Assembly (NCBI GenBank): GCA_037131735.1
Contig: JBAXQM010000001.1
Span: 1-64,000 of the forward strand
Origin: CAIUPE01 sp037131735
Lineage (GTDB): Bacteria > Pseudomonadota > Alphaproteobacteria > Rhizobiales > Beijerinckiaceae
Reading direction: 5' to 3'
Length of the DNA: 64,000 nt
Every line of letters begins with the position of its first letter. Within the stretch, counting starts at the first letter, position 1. Below are positions 50,515 through 59,932 of this stretch, in pieces. The position numbers and the translations under genes are program-made. The notes beneath the pieces are model-generated. The model was given only the letters and a program-made list of their open reading frames with translations, was not told the origin of the DNA and ran no database searches.

Positions 50515-53133
50515 TCAGTTCAAGCGCGCGCCCTTAGGCGGCCGCTCGGTCGATAGAGCATGGTCACCAATAACCAGCCCTAAAGGACCAGCCGAAATCG
50601 GCACATGATCACCGTCTTTTACCGCGCCCGAAAGAATAAGCTCGGCCAGAGCATCTTGCACATTCTTCTGGATCACGCGTTTCAAAGGCCGTGCGCCATA
50701 AGCGGCGTCATAGCCTTTTTCAGCCAGCCACTCCCGCGCATCGGCTTTAAGTTCCAGAACGATCTTTCGATCGACAAGAAGCGCATCAAGCCGCTTCATT
50801 TGGATATCGACGATCGCACCCATCTGATTGCGCTTTAGGCGATGGAACAGAATGATCTCGTCAACACGGTTCAAGAACTCGGGGCGGAAATGCGACCGCA
50901 CAACGCCCATCACTTCTTCGCGTACTTCATCCGAATCATGGCCTTCAGTTTGATTGACGAGATATTCGGCACCCAGATTCGACGTCATGATGATCAGAGT
51001 ATTGCGGAAATCGACAGCACGACCTTGGCCATCGGTTAAACGTCCATCATCGAGGACTTGCAACAGAACGTTGAAAACATCCGAATGCGCCTTCTCGATT
51101 TCATCAAAGAGAATGACTTGATAAGGCCGACGCCGCACGGCTTCCGTCAACGCGCCGCCTTCCTCATAACCGACATAACCCGGAGGTGCACCGATCAAGC
51201 GCGCGACCGAATGTTTCTCCATATATTCCGACATGTCGATACGGACCATCGCCGTCTCATCATCAAACATATAAGAGGCAAGCGCTTTTGTGAGTTCGGT
51301 TTTACCAACACCCGTGGGGCCTAAGAACATAAACGAACCAATCGGGCGATTAGGATCTTGCAAGCCCGCGCGAGCACGACGGATCGCGGTTGAAACGGCA
51401 ATCACCGCTTCTTCCTGACCGACAACACGTTTGCCGATCTCTTCTTCCATGCGCAAAAGCTTTTCTTTTTCGCCTTCGAGCATTTTATCAACCGGAACAC
51501 CGGTCCAGCGTGAGACCACTTGCGCGACATCATTCGCGGTCACTGCTTCCGCCAGCATGGCGCTTGTACCGCTCGCCCCTTCATTCGCGGCGAGTTTCTT
51601 TTCCAAATCCGGAATTAACCCATAAGCCAGTTCACCTGCTTTTTGATATTCACCCTTGCGTTGTGCGATGGCGAGATCATTGCGCGCGTGTTCGAGCTGC
51701 TCTTTGATCTTCTGCGCCGCGCCTAGTTTGTCCTTTTCGCTTTTCCATCTTTGCGTGAGCGACGAGGATTTTTCTTCAAGATCGGCAAGTTCAACTTCGA
51801 TTTTACCGAGGCGATCTTTCGAACCCGCATCCGTCTCCTTTTTCAAGGCTTCTTGTTCGATGCGAAGCTGCACGATGCGGCGATCAAGTTCATCGAGCTC
51901 TTCAGGCTTTGAATCAACCTGCATACGCAATCGTGCGGAGGCTTCATCAACAAGATCAATAGCTTTATCCGGCAGGAATCGATCCGTGATGTAACGGTTC
52001 GATAAAGTAGCTGCCGCAACAATCGCCGCATCGGTGATGCGTACACCGTGATGAAGTTCGTATTTTTCTTTCAAGCCGCGCAGGATCGATACTGTATCTT
52101 CGACAGTTGGCTCGCTCACAAAAATAGGTTGGAAGCGACGCGCAAGGGCTGCGTCTTTTTCGACGTGTTTGCGATATTCATCGAGTGTCGTGGCACCCAC
52201 GCAATGGAGTTCACCGCGTGCAAGGGCCGGCTTCAACAGATTTGACGCATCCATAGCACCATCCGCTTTTCCAGCGCCAACCAGTGTATGCATTTCATCG
52301 ATAAAGAGAATGATACCGCCTTCGGCGGACGTGACTTCCGAGAGAACGGATTTCAAACGTTCTTCGAATTCCCCGCGATATTTGGCACCTGCAATCAACG
52401 CGCCCATATCAAGCGATAGAAGTTTTTTATCTGCGAGGCTTTCGGGAACGTCGCCATTGATAATGCGCAAAGCCAAGCCTTCAGCAATGGCCGTTTTACC
52501 AACGCCGGGTTCACCGATAAGAACGGGGTTGTTTTTCGTGCGGCGGGAAAGCACTTGAATGGCGCGACGAATTTCTTCATCACGGCCGATCACGGGATCA
52601 AGTTTGCCGTTACGTGCCGCTTCCGTCAGATCACGCGTATATTTTTTGAGCGCTTCATAGGCATTTTCTGCCGTCGCATTATCTGCGGTGCGGCCCTTAC
52701 GCAGCTCATTAATGGCATTGTTCAACGCTTGCGGCGTTACACCGGCTTTTGCGAGAATTTGCCCAGCATCCGTATCTTTCTCTGTTGCGATGGCAAGCAA
52801 CATGCGTTCGACTGTTACATAGGAATCGCCCGCTTTGATCGCAATCTTTTGCGCGGTATCAAAAAGACGAACGAGATCGCGGCTGGCACCGGGTTGCGAA
52901 GCTGCACCGGAGACCTTGGCCTGGCGCGCAAGTGCGTCTTCAACAAGAGCCAGAGCCTGCTTGGCATTGCCGCCGCAGCGTTGGATGAGACCCGCGGCCA
53001 GTCCTTCCGAATCGTCAAGCAAGACTTTCAAAAGATGTTCGGGCACGAATTGCGGATGACCTTCGCGCATCGCGAGCATTTGCGCGGATTGGACAAAGCC
53101 CTTTGCGCGGTCGGTATATTTCTCGAAATCCAT
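50515..53133 (-). CDS. clpB: ATP-dependent disaggregase ClpB
   Basis: The 872-residue Hsp100 protein is complete. It has an N-terminal Clp repeat domain (1-145), NBD1 with Walker A GEPGVGKTAIAEG near 207, and a coiled-coil M domain at about 400-520. NBD2 has GPTGVGKTELTKAL near 605 and the conserved DMSEYMEKHSVARLIGAPPGY. It rescues aggregated proteins with DnaK. AAGGAG lies seven bases before the ATG. I could not find a convincing RpoH promoter in the 223 bases upstream. Confidence 0.97.
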   Translation of the reverse strand: MDFEKYTDRAKGFVQSAQMLAMREGHPQFVPEHLLKVLLDDSEGLAAGLIQRCGGNAKQALALVEDALARQAKVSGAASQPGASRDLVRLFDTAQKIAIKAGDSYVTVERMLLAIATEKDTDAGQILAKAGVTPQALNNAINELRKGRTADNATAENAYEALKKYTRDLTEAARNGKLDPVIGRDEEIRRAIQVLSRRTKNNPVLIGEPGVGKTAIAEGLALRIINGDVPESLADKKLLSLDMGALIAGAKYRGEFEERLKSVLSEVTSAEGGIILFIDEMHTLVGAGKADGAMDASNLLKPALARGELHCVGATTLDEYRKHVEKDAALARRFQPIFVSEPTVEDTVSILRGLKEKYELHHGVRITDAAIVAAATLSNRYITDRFLPDKAIDLVDEASARLRMQVDSKPEELDELDRRIVQLRIEQEALKKETDAGSKDRLGKIEVELADLEEKSSSLTQRWKSEKDKLGAAQKIKEQLEHARNDLAIAQRKGEYQKAGELAYGLIPDLEKKLAANEGASGTSAMLAEAVTANDVAQVVSRWTGVPVDKMLEGEKEKLLRMEEEIGKRVVGQEEAVIAVSTAIRRARAGLQDPNRPIGSFMFLGPTGVGKTELTKALASYMFDDETAMVRIDMSEYMEKHSVARLIGAPPGYVGYEEGGALTEAVRRRPYQVILFDEIEKAHSDVFNVLLQVLDDGRLTDGQGRAVDFRNTLIIMTSNLGAEYLVNQTEGHDSDEVREEVMGVVRSHFRPEFLNRVDEIILFHRLKRNQMGAIVDIQMKRLDALLVDRKIVLELKADAREWLAEKGYDAAYGARPLKRVIQKNVQDALAELILSGAVKDGDHVPISAGPLGLVIGDHALSTERPPKGARLN

Positions 53134-53356
53134 CAGTCACTCCTTTGGCCGCCGATCCCTCGCCTCCGTCTTGAGCGCGGTGAATAGCTCCCTACAAACG
53201 CGGGACCCCCTTCGGGCGATCCCTTTCATTAAGAGAGATAGGTAGGCGAAAGCGCGGGCGGAAGAGGGTCAGCTGCGGAGTCTTCAAAATAAAAGGGAAG
53301 CCGGAGTCTGCCTCGAACAATAGGCGAGGAATTTTCAGAAGATCGCGCCGGTAAAC

Positions 53357-53581
53357 CTATTCAGCTTTTTCGGTCTCATCGACACGATACTCCAACAAAT
53401 CCCCGGGCTGGCAATCGAGCGCGGCGCAGATTTTTTCGAGCGTTTCGAACCTCACGCCGCGCACTTTGCCGGATTTGAGGATTGAAAGATTGGCTTCCGT
53501 AATGCCCACAAGGGCGGCTAGCTCGCGCGAGCGCATTTTCCGGCGGGCCAGCATGATATCCAGATTGACAATGATCGACAT
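53357..53581 (-). CDS. XRE/YozG-family helix-turn-helix regulator
   Basis: The 74-residue protein begins MSIIVNLDIMLARRKMRSREL. The helix-turn-helix ELAALVGITEANLSILKSGKV is followed by VRFETLEKICAALDCQPGDLLEY, the hallmark of YozG-like Cro/C1 proteins. ATG at 53581 overlaps the DUF2975 stop (ATGA); the frame extends further but lies inside that gene. Pairs of this regulator with a DUF2975 membrane protein are common. It may control its own operon through the direct repeats at 54181. Confidence 0.93.
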   Translation of the reverse strand: MSIIVNLDIMLARRKMRSRELAALVGITEANLSILKSGKVRGVRFETLEKICAALDCQPGDLLEYRVDETEKAE

Positions 53582-54150
53582 CAGATGATCGCCGCTTGTT
53601 CTTCGGCCATTTGGGCGGCCGCACGAAAGACACTCGCGAGCATGAAAATGAACAAGATCATGATCCCGTAGAGAAAATCCTGCGAGGTTATCCATAGCCC
53701 GCCAAAGATCGGGCCATTGGCGAGATGGGCGGTTAAGACGAGAACCACGACATGCCGCGCCAATAGATCACCCGCGAGGGCAATCACACCATAAAGCGCC
53801 AGCCTTTGTAGGCCAATCGCCGCATTTTCAGTAAATACCTCGCCCCGGCGATAGATCGACGCAAGCCGCCCGATCTGGAGGGCTACAAGTGCCGTGAGGG
53901 CCACATCAACGGCAACGAGTGCGACCGCCGCGATATAATGCTCGGACGAAAGCGCAGAAAGATCCACATGAAGCCGGCGCCCAAAATTTCCGACGACGGC
54001 TGCGTGATCACTCCAGAATGCGGTAATTTGCCAAATGACAACGCCAATCCAGATGACCGCGAAAATCTGCAAGATGCTCGCAACGAGATTGATCCGGCGG
54101 GAAAACGCCGAAGGGGTAGAACGAAGATGATTGGGGTGGAGGTTTGACAT
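53581..54150 (-). CDS. DUF2975 membrane protein
   Basis: The 189-residue protein has four membrane helices at about 22-43, 75-95, 115-137 and 155-177. IYRRGEVFTENAAIGLQRLALYGVI in the middle is the usual DUF2975 feature. Function is unknown. It is coupled to the XRE gene by an ATGA overlap. An AGGAGA site precedes its ATG, and the upstream 90 bases are far richer in A and T than the neighbourhood. Confidence 0.88.
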   Translation of the reverse strand: MSNLHPNHLRSTPSAFSRRINLVASILQIFAVIWIGVVIWQITAFWSDHAAVVGNFGRRLHVDLSALSSEHYIAAVALVAVDVALTALVALQIGRLASIYRRGEVFTENAAIGLQRLALYGVIALAGDLLARHVVVLVLTAHLANGPIFGGLWITSQDFLYGIMILFIFMLASVFRAAAQMAEEQAAII

Positions 54151-54180
54151 GATATATCTCCTGCTATGAAGTAGCTATAT

Positions 54181-54209
54181 AACAGAAAATAATTATTGTA
54201 AAACAGAAA
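54181..54209 (-). promoter_or_regulatory. Two AACAGAAA direct repeats 21 bases apart in the DUF2975/XRE promoter
   Basis: AACAGAAA occurs at 54181-54188 and again at 54202-54209, spaced two helical turns apart, in an AT-rich region. On the minus strand TTTACA at about 54197-54202 and TATATA at about 54176-54181 could be a promoter with a 15-base spacer, overlapped by the repeats. This fits autoregulation by the small XRE protein, but is inferred. Confidence 0.45.
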
Positions 54210-54285
54210 TTTTTTATTCTAAAAATTATTTTTGTGACCCATCTCCTTAAATGCTCAATGCATCTCTACAGCGCGTGACCAACAA

Positions 54286-54309
54286 AAAGGGAGGCCGGAG
54301 CCTCCCTTT
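54286..54309 (-). terminator. Strong intrinsic terminator after DUF4167 gene
   Basis: On the minus strand AAAGGGAGGC, loop TCCG, GCCTCCCTTT form a perfect ten-base-pair stem followed by TTTGTTGG. It lies 27 bases past the DUF4167 stop. It insulates the DUF2975/XRE pair from read-through. Confidence 0.88.
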
Positions 54310-54335
54310 AATGACGCAGATTATCGGGTGATCGA

Positions 54336-55166
54336 TTATTCGCCCTGAACGCCGTCCTCATCGGACCTCACACGCGGTGGACGACCGCGACGGCGCACGC
54401 CGATGGGCGCGTTGAAATCGCCTACATCATTCGATGCGGGGGTTTCATGGGCACTTGGCGCGTTGTCCGCTTCAATCGGCGCGCTGCGAACAGGCGTTGT
54501 AATGAAAGACGGCAGAACCGGCTGTTCAGACTCAAGCGGCATAGGCTGCGGTTGGCGTTGAAAACGGTCTTCGCGTGGTTGGAAGCTGCGATTTTCGCGT
54601 GGCTCGCGCTGTTCACGCGGTTCGCGATGATCCCGGTGCTCACGCTGTTCGCGCGGCTGGAATCCGCGTTGCTGATCGCGATCGCGGAACGGTGGGCGGG
54701 GTCCACGACCTTCACGCGGGACGAAGTCACGCGGCTGCTCGTCACTACGGGTCTCGTCATCGCCGCCATTTTGCTGCGCCGAAAAACCGCGCGGCTCAAC
54801 CTGAGGGCCGGACGCCATTGAGGGTTGATCTTCATCCCCCTCGTCGCCCTCGACTTCAGTTTGATCAAATCCGCGATAGCCGGGATTCTGCAGGCGGAAT
54901 TGCTCCTGCGCAGCGGCAATCAAGCGGAAATAATGTTCGGCATGCTGGAAATAGCTCTCGGCCTGCACATGGTCGCCTGTTGCCTGCGCATCACGGCCTA
55001 GCTGAAGATATTTCTCGGCAATATTCTGCGCCGTTCCCCGAACTTTTACATCGGGACCATTCGACTCATAGGATCTCGTCAGCGGGTTCGGCCCTTTGCC
55101 GCCTCCGCCGCCGCCACCGCCCCGGTTACGGCCCCGCATGCGCTTGTTCTGATGGTTCGGTCTCAT
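54336..55166 (-). CDS. DUF4167 protein with Arg/Gln-rich tail
   Basis: The 276-residue protein starts MRPNHQNKRMRGRNRGGGGG and has the DUF4167 core at about 20-95 (LTRSYESNGPDVKVRGTA, QNIAEKYLQLGRDAQATGDH, AESYFQHAEHYFRLI). The rest is low complexity: Arg-, Gln- and Glu-rich repeats such as REHRDHREPREQREPRENR, then RRRGRPPRVRSDE at the end, which looks like an AT-hook. Nucleic-acid (probably RNA) binding is a reasonable guess. It is widespread in Hyphomicrobiales next to prmC and clpB. Confidence 0.9.
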   Translation of the reverse strand: MRPNHQNKRMRGRNRGGGGGGGGKGPNPLTRSYESNGPDVKVRGTAQNIAEKYLQLGRDAQATGDHVQAESYFQHAEHYFRLIAAAQEQFRLQNPGYRGFDQTEVEGDEGDEDQPSMASGPQVEPRGFSAQQNGGDDETRSDEQPRDFVPREGRGPRPPFRDRDQQRGFQPREQREHRDHREPREQREPRENRSFQPREDRFQRQPQPMPLESEQPVLPSFITTPVRSAPIEADNAPSAHETPASNDVGDFNAPIGVRRRGRPPRVRSDEDGVQGE

Positions 55167-55505
55167 CGAGAGTCCCTTGTTTGCCGATCAATTTTGGATC
55201 GGACTTGGCGAGATAACTTGGTCAAATGGGGTGAAATTTCGAAGTTTGGACCAGATAGGTCTTCCTGTGGCGCATCTGGCGCCGCATTCTCAGGAGCAAG
55301 CCTTCAGGCTCTTTAAGGTCCTATGCCCCTAAGGGACCGACCACGCTCAATTGTTTCAGGACAGGGAAGTCGTCCAAGCGAAGCTCCAAACGCTTCGAAA
55401 CCTAATCGGTCGACGACAACGAGATTGTGTCTACACGGAACCCCCTCAAACCGCAATTGTAAAAAACCACAATCCAAAGGCTTGCTGTCCTGAATCGGGC
55501 GGCGC
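55167..55505. other. 339-base intergenic region between DUF4167 and prmC
   Basis: Both flanking genes are on the minus strand. I find no convincing coding frame, tRNA, or terminator with a T-run here. The region probably holds the DUF4167 promoter near 55170-55260, but I cannot place it. The 74-codon frame on the plus strand has no ribosome site and odd composition. Confidence 0.6.
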
Positions 55506-56381
55506 TCAAGGCCGCCGAAGAACGATAGCACGCGGACGGGCACCAAAATCGGCGAAGGGGCCCTCAATCTCATAACCTCGTTCGCGATAGATCGCGGGTA
55601 CCGATTCGGCCTGATCCGATCCAATTTCGAGCGCGACCACGCCACCAGGGGCGACAAGCGCCGGTAAGGCATCAGCAATGGCACGATAGGCCTCAAGCCC
55701 ATCCTCTCCGCCTGAAAGAGCCAAACGTGGATCATGGACACGCACTTCGGGCTCTAACGTATCAATGATGGGCTCAACAATGTAAGGCGGATTCGAAACG
55801 ATGAGATCGAAGGGCCCCGTAATACCCGCGCCCCAGTTTGCCTCTTGAAAAGAAGCGCGATCCGCCACGCCATTCCGTTCTGCATTATGACGCGCGATGG
55901 TGATGGCTTCTGGCGCGATATCAACACCGACACCGTGAGCGCCTTTCATTTCGTGTAAGAGCGAAATCAAAAGACATCCTGATCCCGTGCCGAGATCAAG
56001 AACACGAAGACCGTCATTGTTATGACGACGTTCTTTCAAAGCAATGAGCGCCGCAGCAACGACTGTTTCACTATCCGGGCGCGGCACTAAACTCTCGGCA
56101 ACAAGCGTGAAGGGTAAGGACCAGAATTCCCACTCACCTAAAATACGCGCAACCGGAACACGCGTGATACGCTTTGCAACATGGTCTTGTAGCACCCGCG
56201 CCGCATCCGAACCCAATGACGCGCGGGGTTCACGCAAGAGATCCATGTGCTCTATGCCGGCCGCATGAAGGAGCAGCAATCGCGCATCACGTTGTGCGGT
56301 CTCGATACCTACACCACGAAACACCTCGCCCAAATGTTTGAGCGCTTCGACACGTGTCATTGACTCTGAAATGCTCATCAC
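55506..56381 (-). CDS. prmC: Release factor glutamine methyltransferase
   Basis: The 291-residue protein has an N-terminal helical domain and a SAM domain with VLDLGTGSGCLLISLLHEM. The catalytic motif is LIVSNPPYIVEP (NPPY), and RLALSGGEDGLEAYRAI follows. It methylates the GGQ Gln of RF1 and RF2. It overlaps prfA by four bases, so enzyme and substrate are coexpressed. Confidence 0.96.
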   Translation of the reverse strand: MMSISESMTRVEALKHLGEVFRGVGIETAQRDARLLLLHAAGIEHMDLLREPRASLGSDAARVLQDHVAKRITRVPVARILGEWEFWSLPFTLVAESLVPRPDSETVVAAALIALKERRHNNDGLRVLDLGTGSGCLLISLLHEMKGAHGVGVDIAPEAITIARHNAERNGVADRASFQEANWGAGITGPFDLIVSNPPYIVEPIIDTLEPEVRVHDPRLALSGGEDGLEAYRAIADALPALVAPGGVVALEIGSDQAESVPAIYRERGYEIEGPFADFGARPRAIVLRRP

Positions 56382-57454
56382 AACTCCTCGGCGCCAAGCA
56401 ACGCCGCTTGATGTTCAGCAATCAAAGGCTCGATCACATCATCGAGCGCAGTTCCCGCAACAATTTCCGGCAATTTATAAAGCGTCAGATTGATGCGATG
56501 ATCCGTTAATCGCCCTTGTGGAAAATTATAGGTCCGAATGCGTTCTGACCGATCACCAGACCCAACCTGACCGCGTCGCTCAGCCGCCTCAGCATCAGCA
56601 CGCTTTTGTCGTTCGCGATCATATAAACGCGTCCGCAACACATCCATTGCTTTCGCGCGATTACGATGCTGAGAGCGTTCGTCTTGCATCATGACAACAA
56701 TTCCTGAAGGCACATGCGTTATACGGATTGCACTTTCAGTTTTATTGACGTGCTGACCGCCTGCACCACCCGCGCGCATGGTTTCGATCACAAGATCCTT
56801 ATCATCAATGGCAACATCGACGGCTTCGGCGATAGGCAGAACGGCAACCGTTGCAGCGGATGTATGAATGCGGCCTTGTGTTTCCGTATCAGGCACGCGT
56901 TGAACGCGATGCACGCCACTTTCAAATTTCAAACGACCAAAAACACCTGCGCCATGCAATTCGGCAATGATTTCTTTATAGCCGCCCATAGTCCCTTCAG
57001 AGGCCGATAAAATTTCAACCGTCCAGCGTCGCAAGCCTGCATAGCGCTCATACATACGAAATAAATCGCCAGCAAAAAGCGAAGCTTCATCGCCGCCTGT
57101 GCCCGCCCGTACTTCGAGAATGGCGCCGCGTTCATCGGCGGCATCTTTAGGCAAAAGCAAGAGTCGCAAGGCATGCTCAGATTCTTGGATATGCTGATCA
57201 GCATGGCGGCGCTCATCTTCGGCAAGCGCGCGCATCTCATTATCCGTCGCCGGGTCATTGAGGAGTGACTCAAGATCATCCCGCTCTTTCTCGGCGTGAC
57301 GCAAAGCGCGAATGCCTTCAACTACCGGATCAAGTTCGGATAATTCACGCGATAGCGCAACAAAACTCTCCGCGTCCGGTCCGCTGTTTAAGCGGTCGGT
57401 GACTGCGGCGTGGCGCGATAAAATCGCATCGAGTTTTTGAGAATTGAGAGCCAT
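56378..57454 (-). CDS. prfA: Peptide chain release factor 1
   Basis: The 358-residue protein contains the GGQ loop in TMRAGGAGGQHVNKTESAIR, near 230. The anticodon-like tripeptide region lies near AGLRRWTVEILSASEG upstream. It reads UAG and UAA stop codons. All four domains are present with the C-terminal NLTLYKLPEIVAG. The gene is followed by prmC and lies 54 bases downstream of ptsP. Confidence 0.97.
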   Translation of the reverse strand: MALNSQKLDAILSRHAAVTDRLNSGPDAESFVALSRELSELDPVVEGIRALRHAEKERDDLESLLNDPATDNEMRALAEDERRHADQHIQESEHALRLLLLPKDAADERGAILEVRAGTGGDEASLFAGDLFRMYERYAGLRRWTVEILSASEGTMGGYKEIIAELHGAGVFGRLKFESGVHRVQRVPDTETQGRIHTSAATVAVLPIAEAVDVAIDDKDLVIETMRAGGAGGQHVNKTESAIRITHVPSGIVVMMQDERSQHRNRAKAMDVLRTRLYDRERQKRADAEAAERRGQVGSGDRSERIRTYNFPQGRLTDHRINLTLYKLPEIVAGTALDDVIEPLIAEHQAALLGAEEL

Positions 57455-57508
57455 AATTTTTCAAGATTTAAAAAAGATAATGCAGCGACCTAAATCAAAT
57501 AAACGTCG

Positions 57509-59776
57509 CTAAACCGGAATACCATTCGCTTGCGCAAAAGATTCGATTTGCGGACGCAAGCTCGGCGCGCCATTTGATTTTTCAAGAAGCGCGCCAATAT
57601 GATTGGCGATTCCGACTGCTTCAAGTTCAATCAACATCGCCTTCACGGGGCCGATGGAGGCGGGGGACATCGAGAGCGAACGATAACCTAAGCCAATTAG
57701 TGTCATCGCTTCAATCGGACGTCCGCCTAGCTCACCGCACAAGGTGACCGGAATGCCGGCGCGAGAACCAGCATCAGCAATCTTTTTCAAAGCCCGAAGG
57801 CAAGACGGACTCAAAGGATCAAACCGCGCTGCCATCATCGGATTTTCACGATCCGCCGCAAACAGAAATTGCATCAGATCATTTGACCCAACGGACAGAA
57901 AATCCGCGCGTTGGGAAATTTCATCAATCTCGAAAAGAAGTGAGGGAACTTCAACCATCACGCCAAGTTTGATGCTGTTCGGTAAACCATGCCCATAGCG
58001 CTCGAGATGATTGATTTCACGTTCAACAATGATCTTCGCCCGATCAAATTCATCAACTGTCGCGACCATCGGGAACATGATCCGCAGATCATGACCTTTC
58101 GCAGCCTTCAGCATTGATCTTAATTGCGCGCGCAAAAGGCCGGGACGATCCAAGCCGATGCGGATCGCACGCCACCCCAATGCCGGATTTTCCTCCTCAC
58201 CTGTCCGCATATAGGGGAGGATCTTATCGCCACCGATATCGAGCGTGCGGAAGGTTACCGGCTTATGATGTGCGGCATCAAGAACAGTACGATAAAAGGC
58301 AATTTGCTCATTGGCATTCGGCATCCGTGTCGACACCATGAACTGCAATTCAGTCCGGAAGAGGCCAATACCCGCGGCACCCGTATCTTCAATATGGGGC
58401 AAATCAATCAGCAATCCCGCATTAAGATTGAGTGTGATGGCCACACCATCTTTTGTAATGGAAGGAACATCACGCAAGCTGCGATATTGTTCCTGACGAC
58501 GAGCACGCAACCGCGCCTTTTCTTTATAGGCGGCTTCGATATCGGGCTGCGGGCGCACTTGAACTTGCGCAGCGCCGCCATCGACAATGATCGCATCACC
58601 GGCTTCAACAAGACCTGTGATGTTTTCAATAGTGCCAACGGCTGGAATACCCAAGGCACGTGCCACAATGGCAATATGACTCGTCGGGCCACCTTCCTCC
58701 AAAACAAGGCCGCGCAATTTCGAGCGGTCATAATCAAGAAGTGCTGCGGGGCCCATGGAGCGCGCAATCAATATCGCGTTGTCTGGTAAAACTACGCGGC
58801 CATCAATCATATCACGGCCAAGCAAACGATGAAGAAGGCGATTGGCCAATTCATCAAGATCATGCAGGCGCTCACGCAGATAGGGATCGGTTTGGCGTAA
58901 CATGCGCGCGCGATTGTCCGATTGCACACGCTCAACGGCCGCTTCAGCGGTCAAGCCCGTCTGCACCGCTTCGCGCAATCGCCTCGTCCAACCAGGATCA
59001 TTCGCAAACATCCGGTAGGTTTCAAGAACCTCGCGATGTTCGCCACCATGAAGTACATCGCCACGATCAACGAGTTGATCAATTGAGGCACGGAGATCAG
59101 CCACCGCTTCATCAATACGTTTTTGCTCTTTGGCTGTATCGTCAGCAATCAAATTTGAAATGACAACGCGCGGCTCATGCATCACCGCATAGCCCAAACC
59201 GACGCCATCGGATAAAGGCTGACCGGTCAGCGTGAGCGAGCGCGTGAACGCAATATCGGTTCCAGGACGCGCAAGTGATTTGAGTTCAGCAGCGGCAATG
59301 ATTTCAGCAAGAACCATTGCCGTCGTTTGCAACGCTTCGACTTCTTCATCGGTGTAAAGCCGATGCGCGCGGTTCTGAACAACGAGAACGCCCAGCGTAT
59401 TGCCCGAGCGTAAGACGGGAACGCCGAGGAAGCTCTGATAGATTTCTTCGCCCGTTTCCGGCCGATAAGAGAAGGCCGGATGATGTTGTGCATCTTGAAC
59501 ATTTAACGGCTCGGCCTGATGCGCAATCAAGCCGACGAGACCTTCGCCCGCTTTCATCGTCGTCATATGGACGGCTTCGCGCTTCAACCCTTCAGTTGCG
59601 AAGAGTTCGAGCGTGTTATCAGCGCGCATCACATAAAAGGAGCACACTTCCGCGACCATATTGGCCGCAATTACTGTCACGATCTTATCGAGGCGTGCCT
59701 GTGCGCTAACCGGTTCCGCCATAACTTCGCGGAGACGGCGTAACAACACTCTCGGTCCACCGAGTGATGACCGCAT
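57509..59776 (-). CDS. ptsP: Phosphoenolpyruvate-protein phosphotransferase PtsP (EI-Ntr)
   Basis: The 755-residue protein has an N-terminal GAF domain at about 20-160. The EI part follows with the phospho-accepting His in EEGGPTSHIAIVARALGIP. The PEP-binding TIM barrel has GIGLFRTELQFMVSTRMPN, then LMQFLFAADREN and CGELGGRPIEA. It is the first component of the nitrogen phosphotransferase chain (EI-Ntr, NPr, EIIA-Ntr). ATG at 59776 is preferred over a TTG at 59803. Confidence 0.96.
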   Translation of the reverse strand: MRSSLGGPRVLLRRLREVMAEPVSAQARLDKIVTVIAANMVAEVCSFYVMRADNTLELFATEGLKREAVHMTTMKAGEGLVGLIAHQAEPLNVQDAQHHPAFSYRPETGEEIYQSFLGVPVLRSGNTLGVLVVQNRAHRLYTDEEVEALQTTAMVLAEIIAAAELKSLARPGTDIAFTRSLTLTGQPLSDGVGLGYAVMHEPRVVISNLIADDTAKEQKRIDEAVADLRASIDQLVDRGDVLHGGEHREVLETYRMFANDPGWTRRLREAVQTGLTAEAAVERVQSDNRARMLRQTDPYLRERLHDLDELANRLLHRLLGRDMIDGRVVLPDNAILIARSMGPAALLDYDRSKLRGLVLEEGGPTSHIAIVARALGIPAVGTIENITGLVEAGDAIIVDGGAAQVQVRPQPDIEAAYKEKARLRARRQEQYRSLRDVPSITKDGVAITLNLNAGLLIDLPHIEDTGAAGIGLFRTELQFMVSTRMPNANEQIAFYRTVLDAAHHKPVTFRTLDIGGDKILPYMRTGEEENPALGWRAIRIGLDRPGLLRAQLRSMLKAAKGHDLRIMFPMVATVDEFDRAKIIVEREINHLERYGHGLPNSIKLGVMVEVPSLLFEIDEISQRADFLSVGSNDLMQFLFAADRENPMMAARFDPLSPSCLRALKKIADAGSRAGIPVTLCGELGGRPIEAMTLIGLGYRSLSMSPASIGPVKAMLIELEAVGIANHIGALLEKSNGAPSLRPQIESFAQANGIPV

Positions 59777-59932
59777 GGCTCCGTTTCCCTCATCCGATTT
59801 CAATCGGAAAGCGCTTCCCGGCGCGAATCCCCAAAAGGATTGCGTTAAATCTTGCTTTAATCGTCTTTACGCAAAGTTGCAAAAGAGTCTGGATCAACCC
59901 TGATCCGCCAGACCTGCATCGAAAGGTCGCGC

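Noticed and set aside
52555..53187. 210-codon plus-strand frame over the start of clpB
   Set aside because: Antisense to the conserved N-terminal domain of ClpB.
53134..53356. Heat-shock (RpoH) promoter upstream of clpB
   Set aside because: A CCTATCT element can be seen on the minus strand, but no CTTGAA-like partner lies at the right distance. I could not support it.
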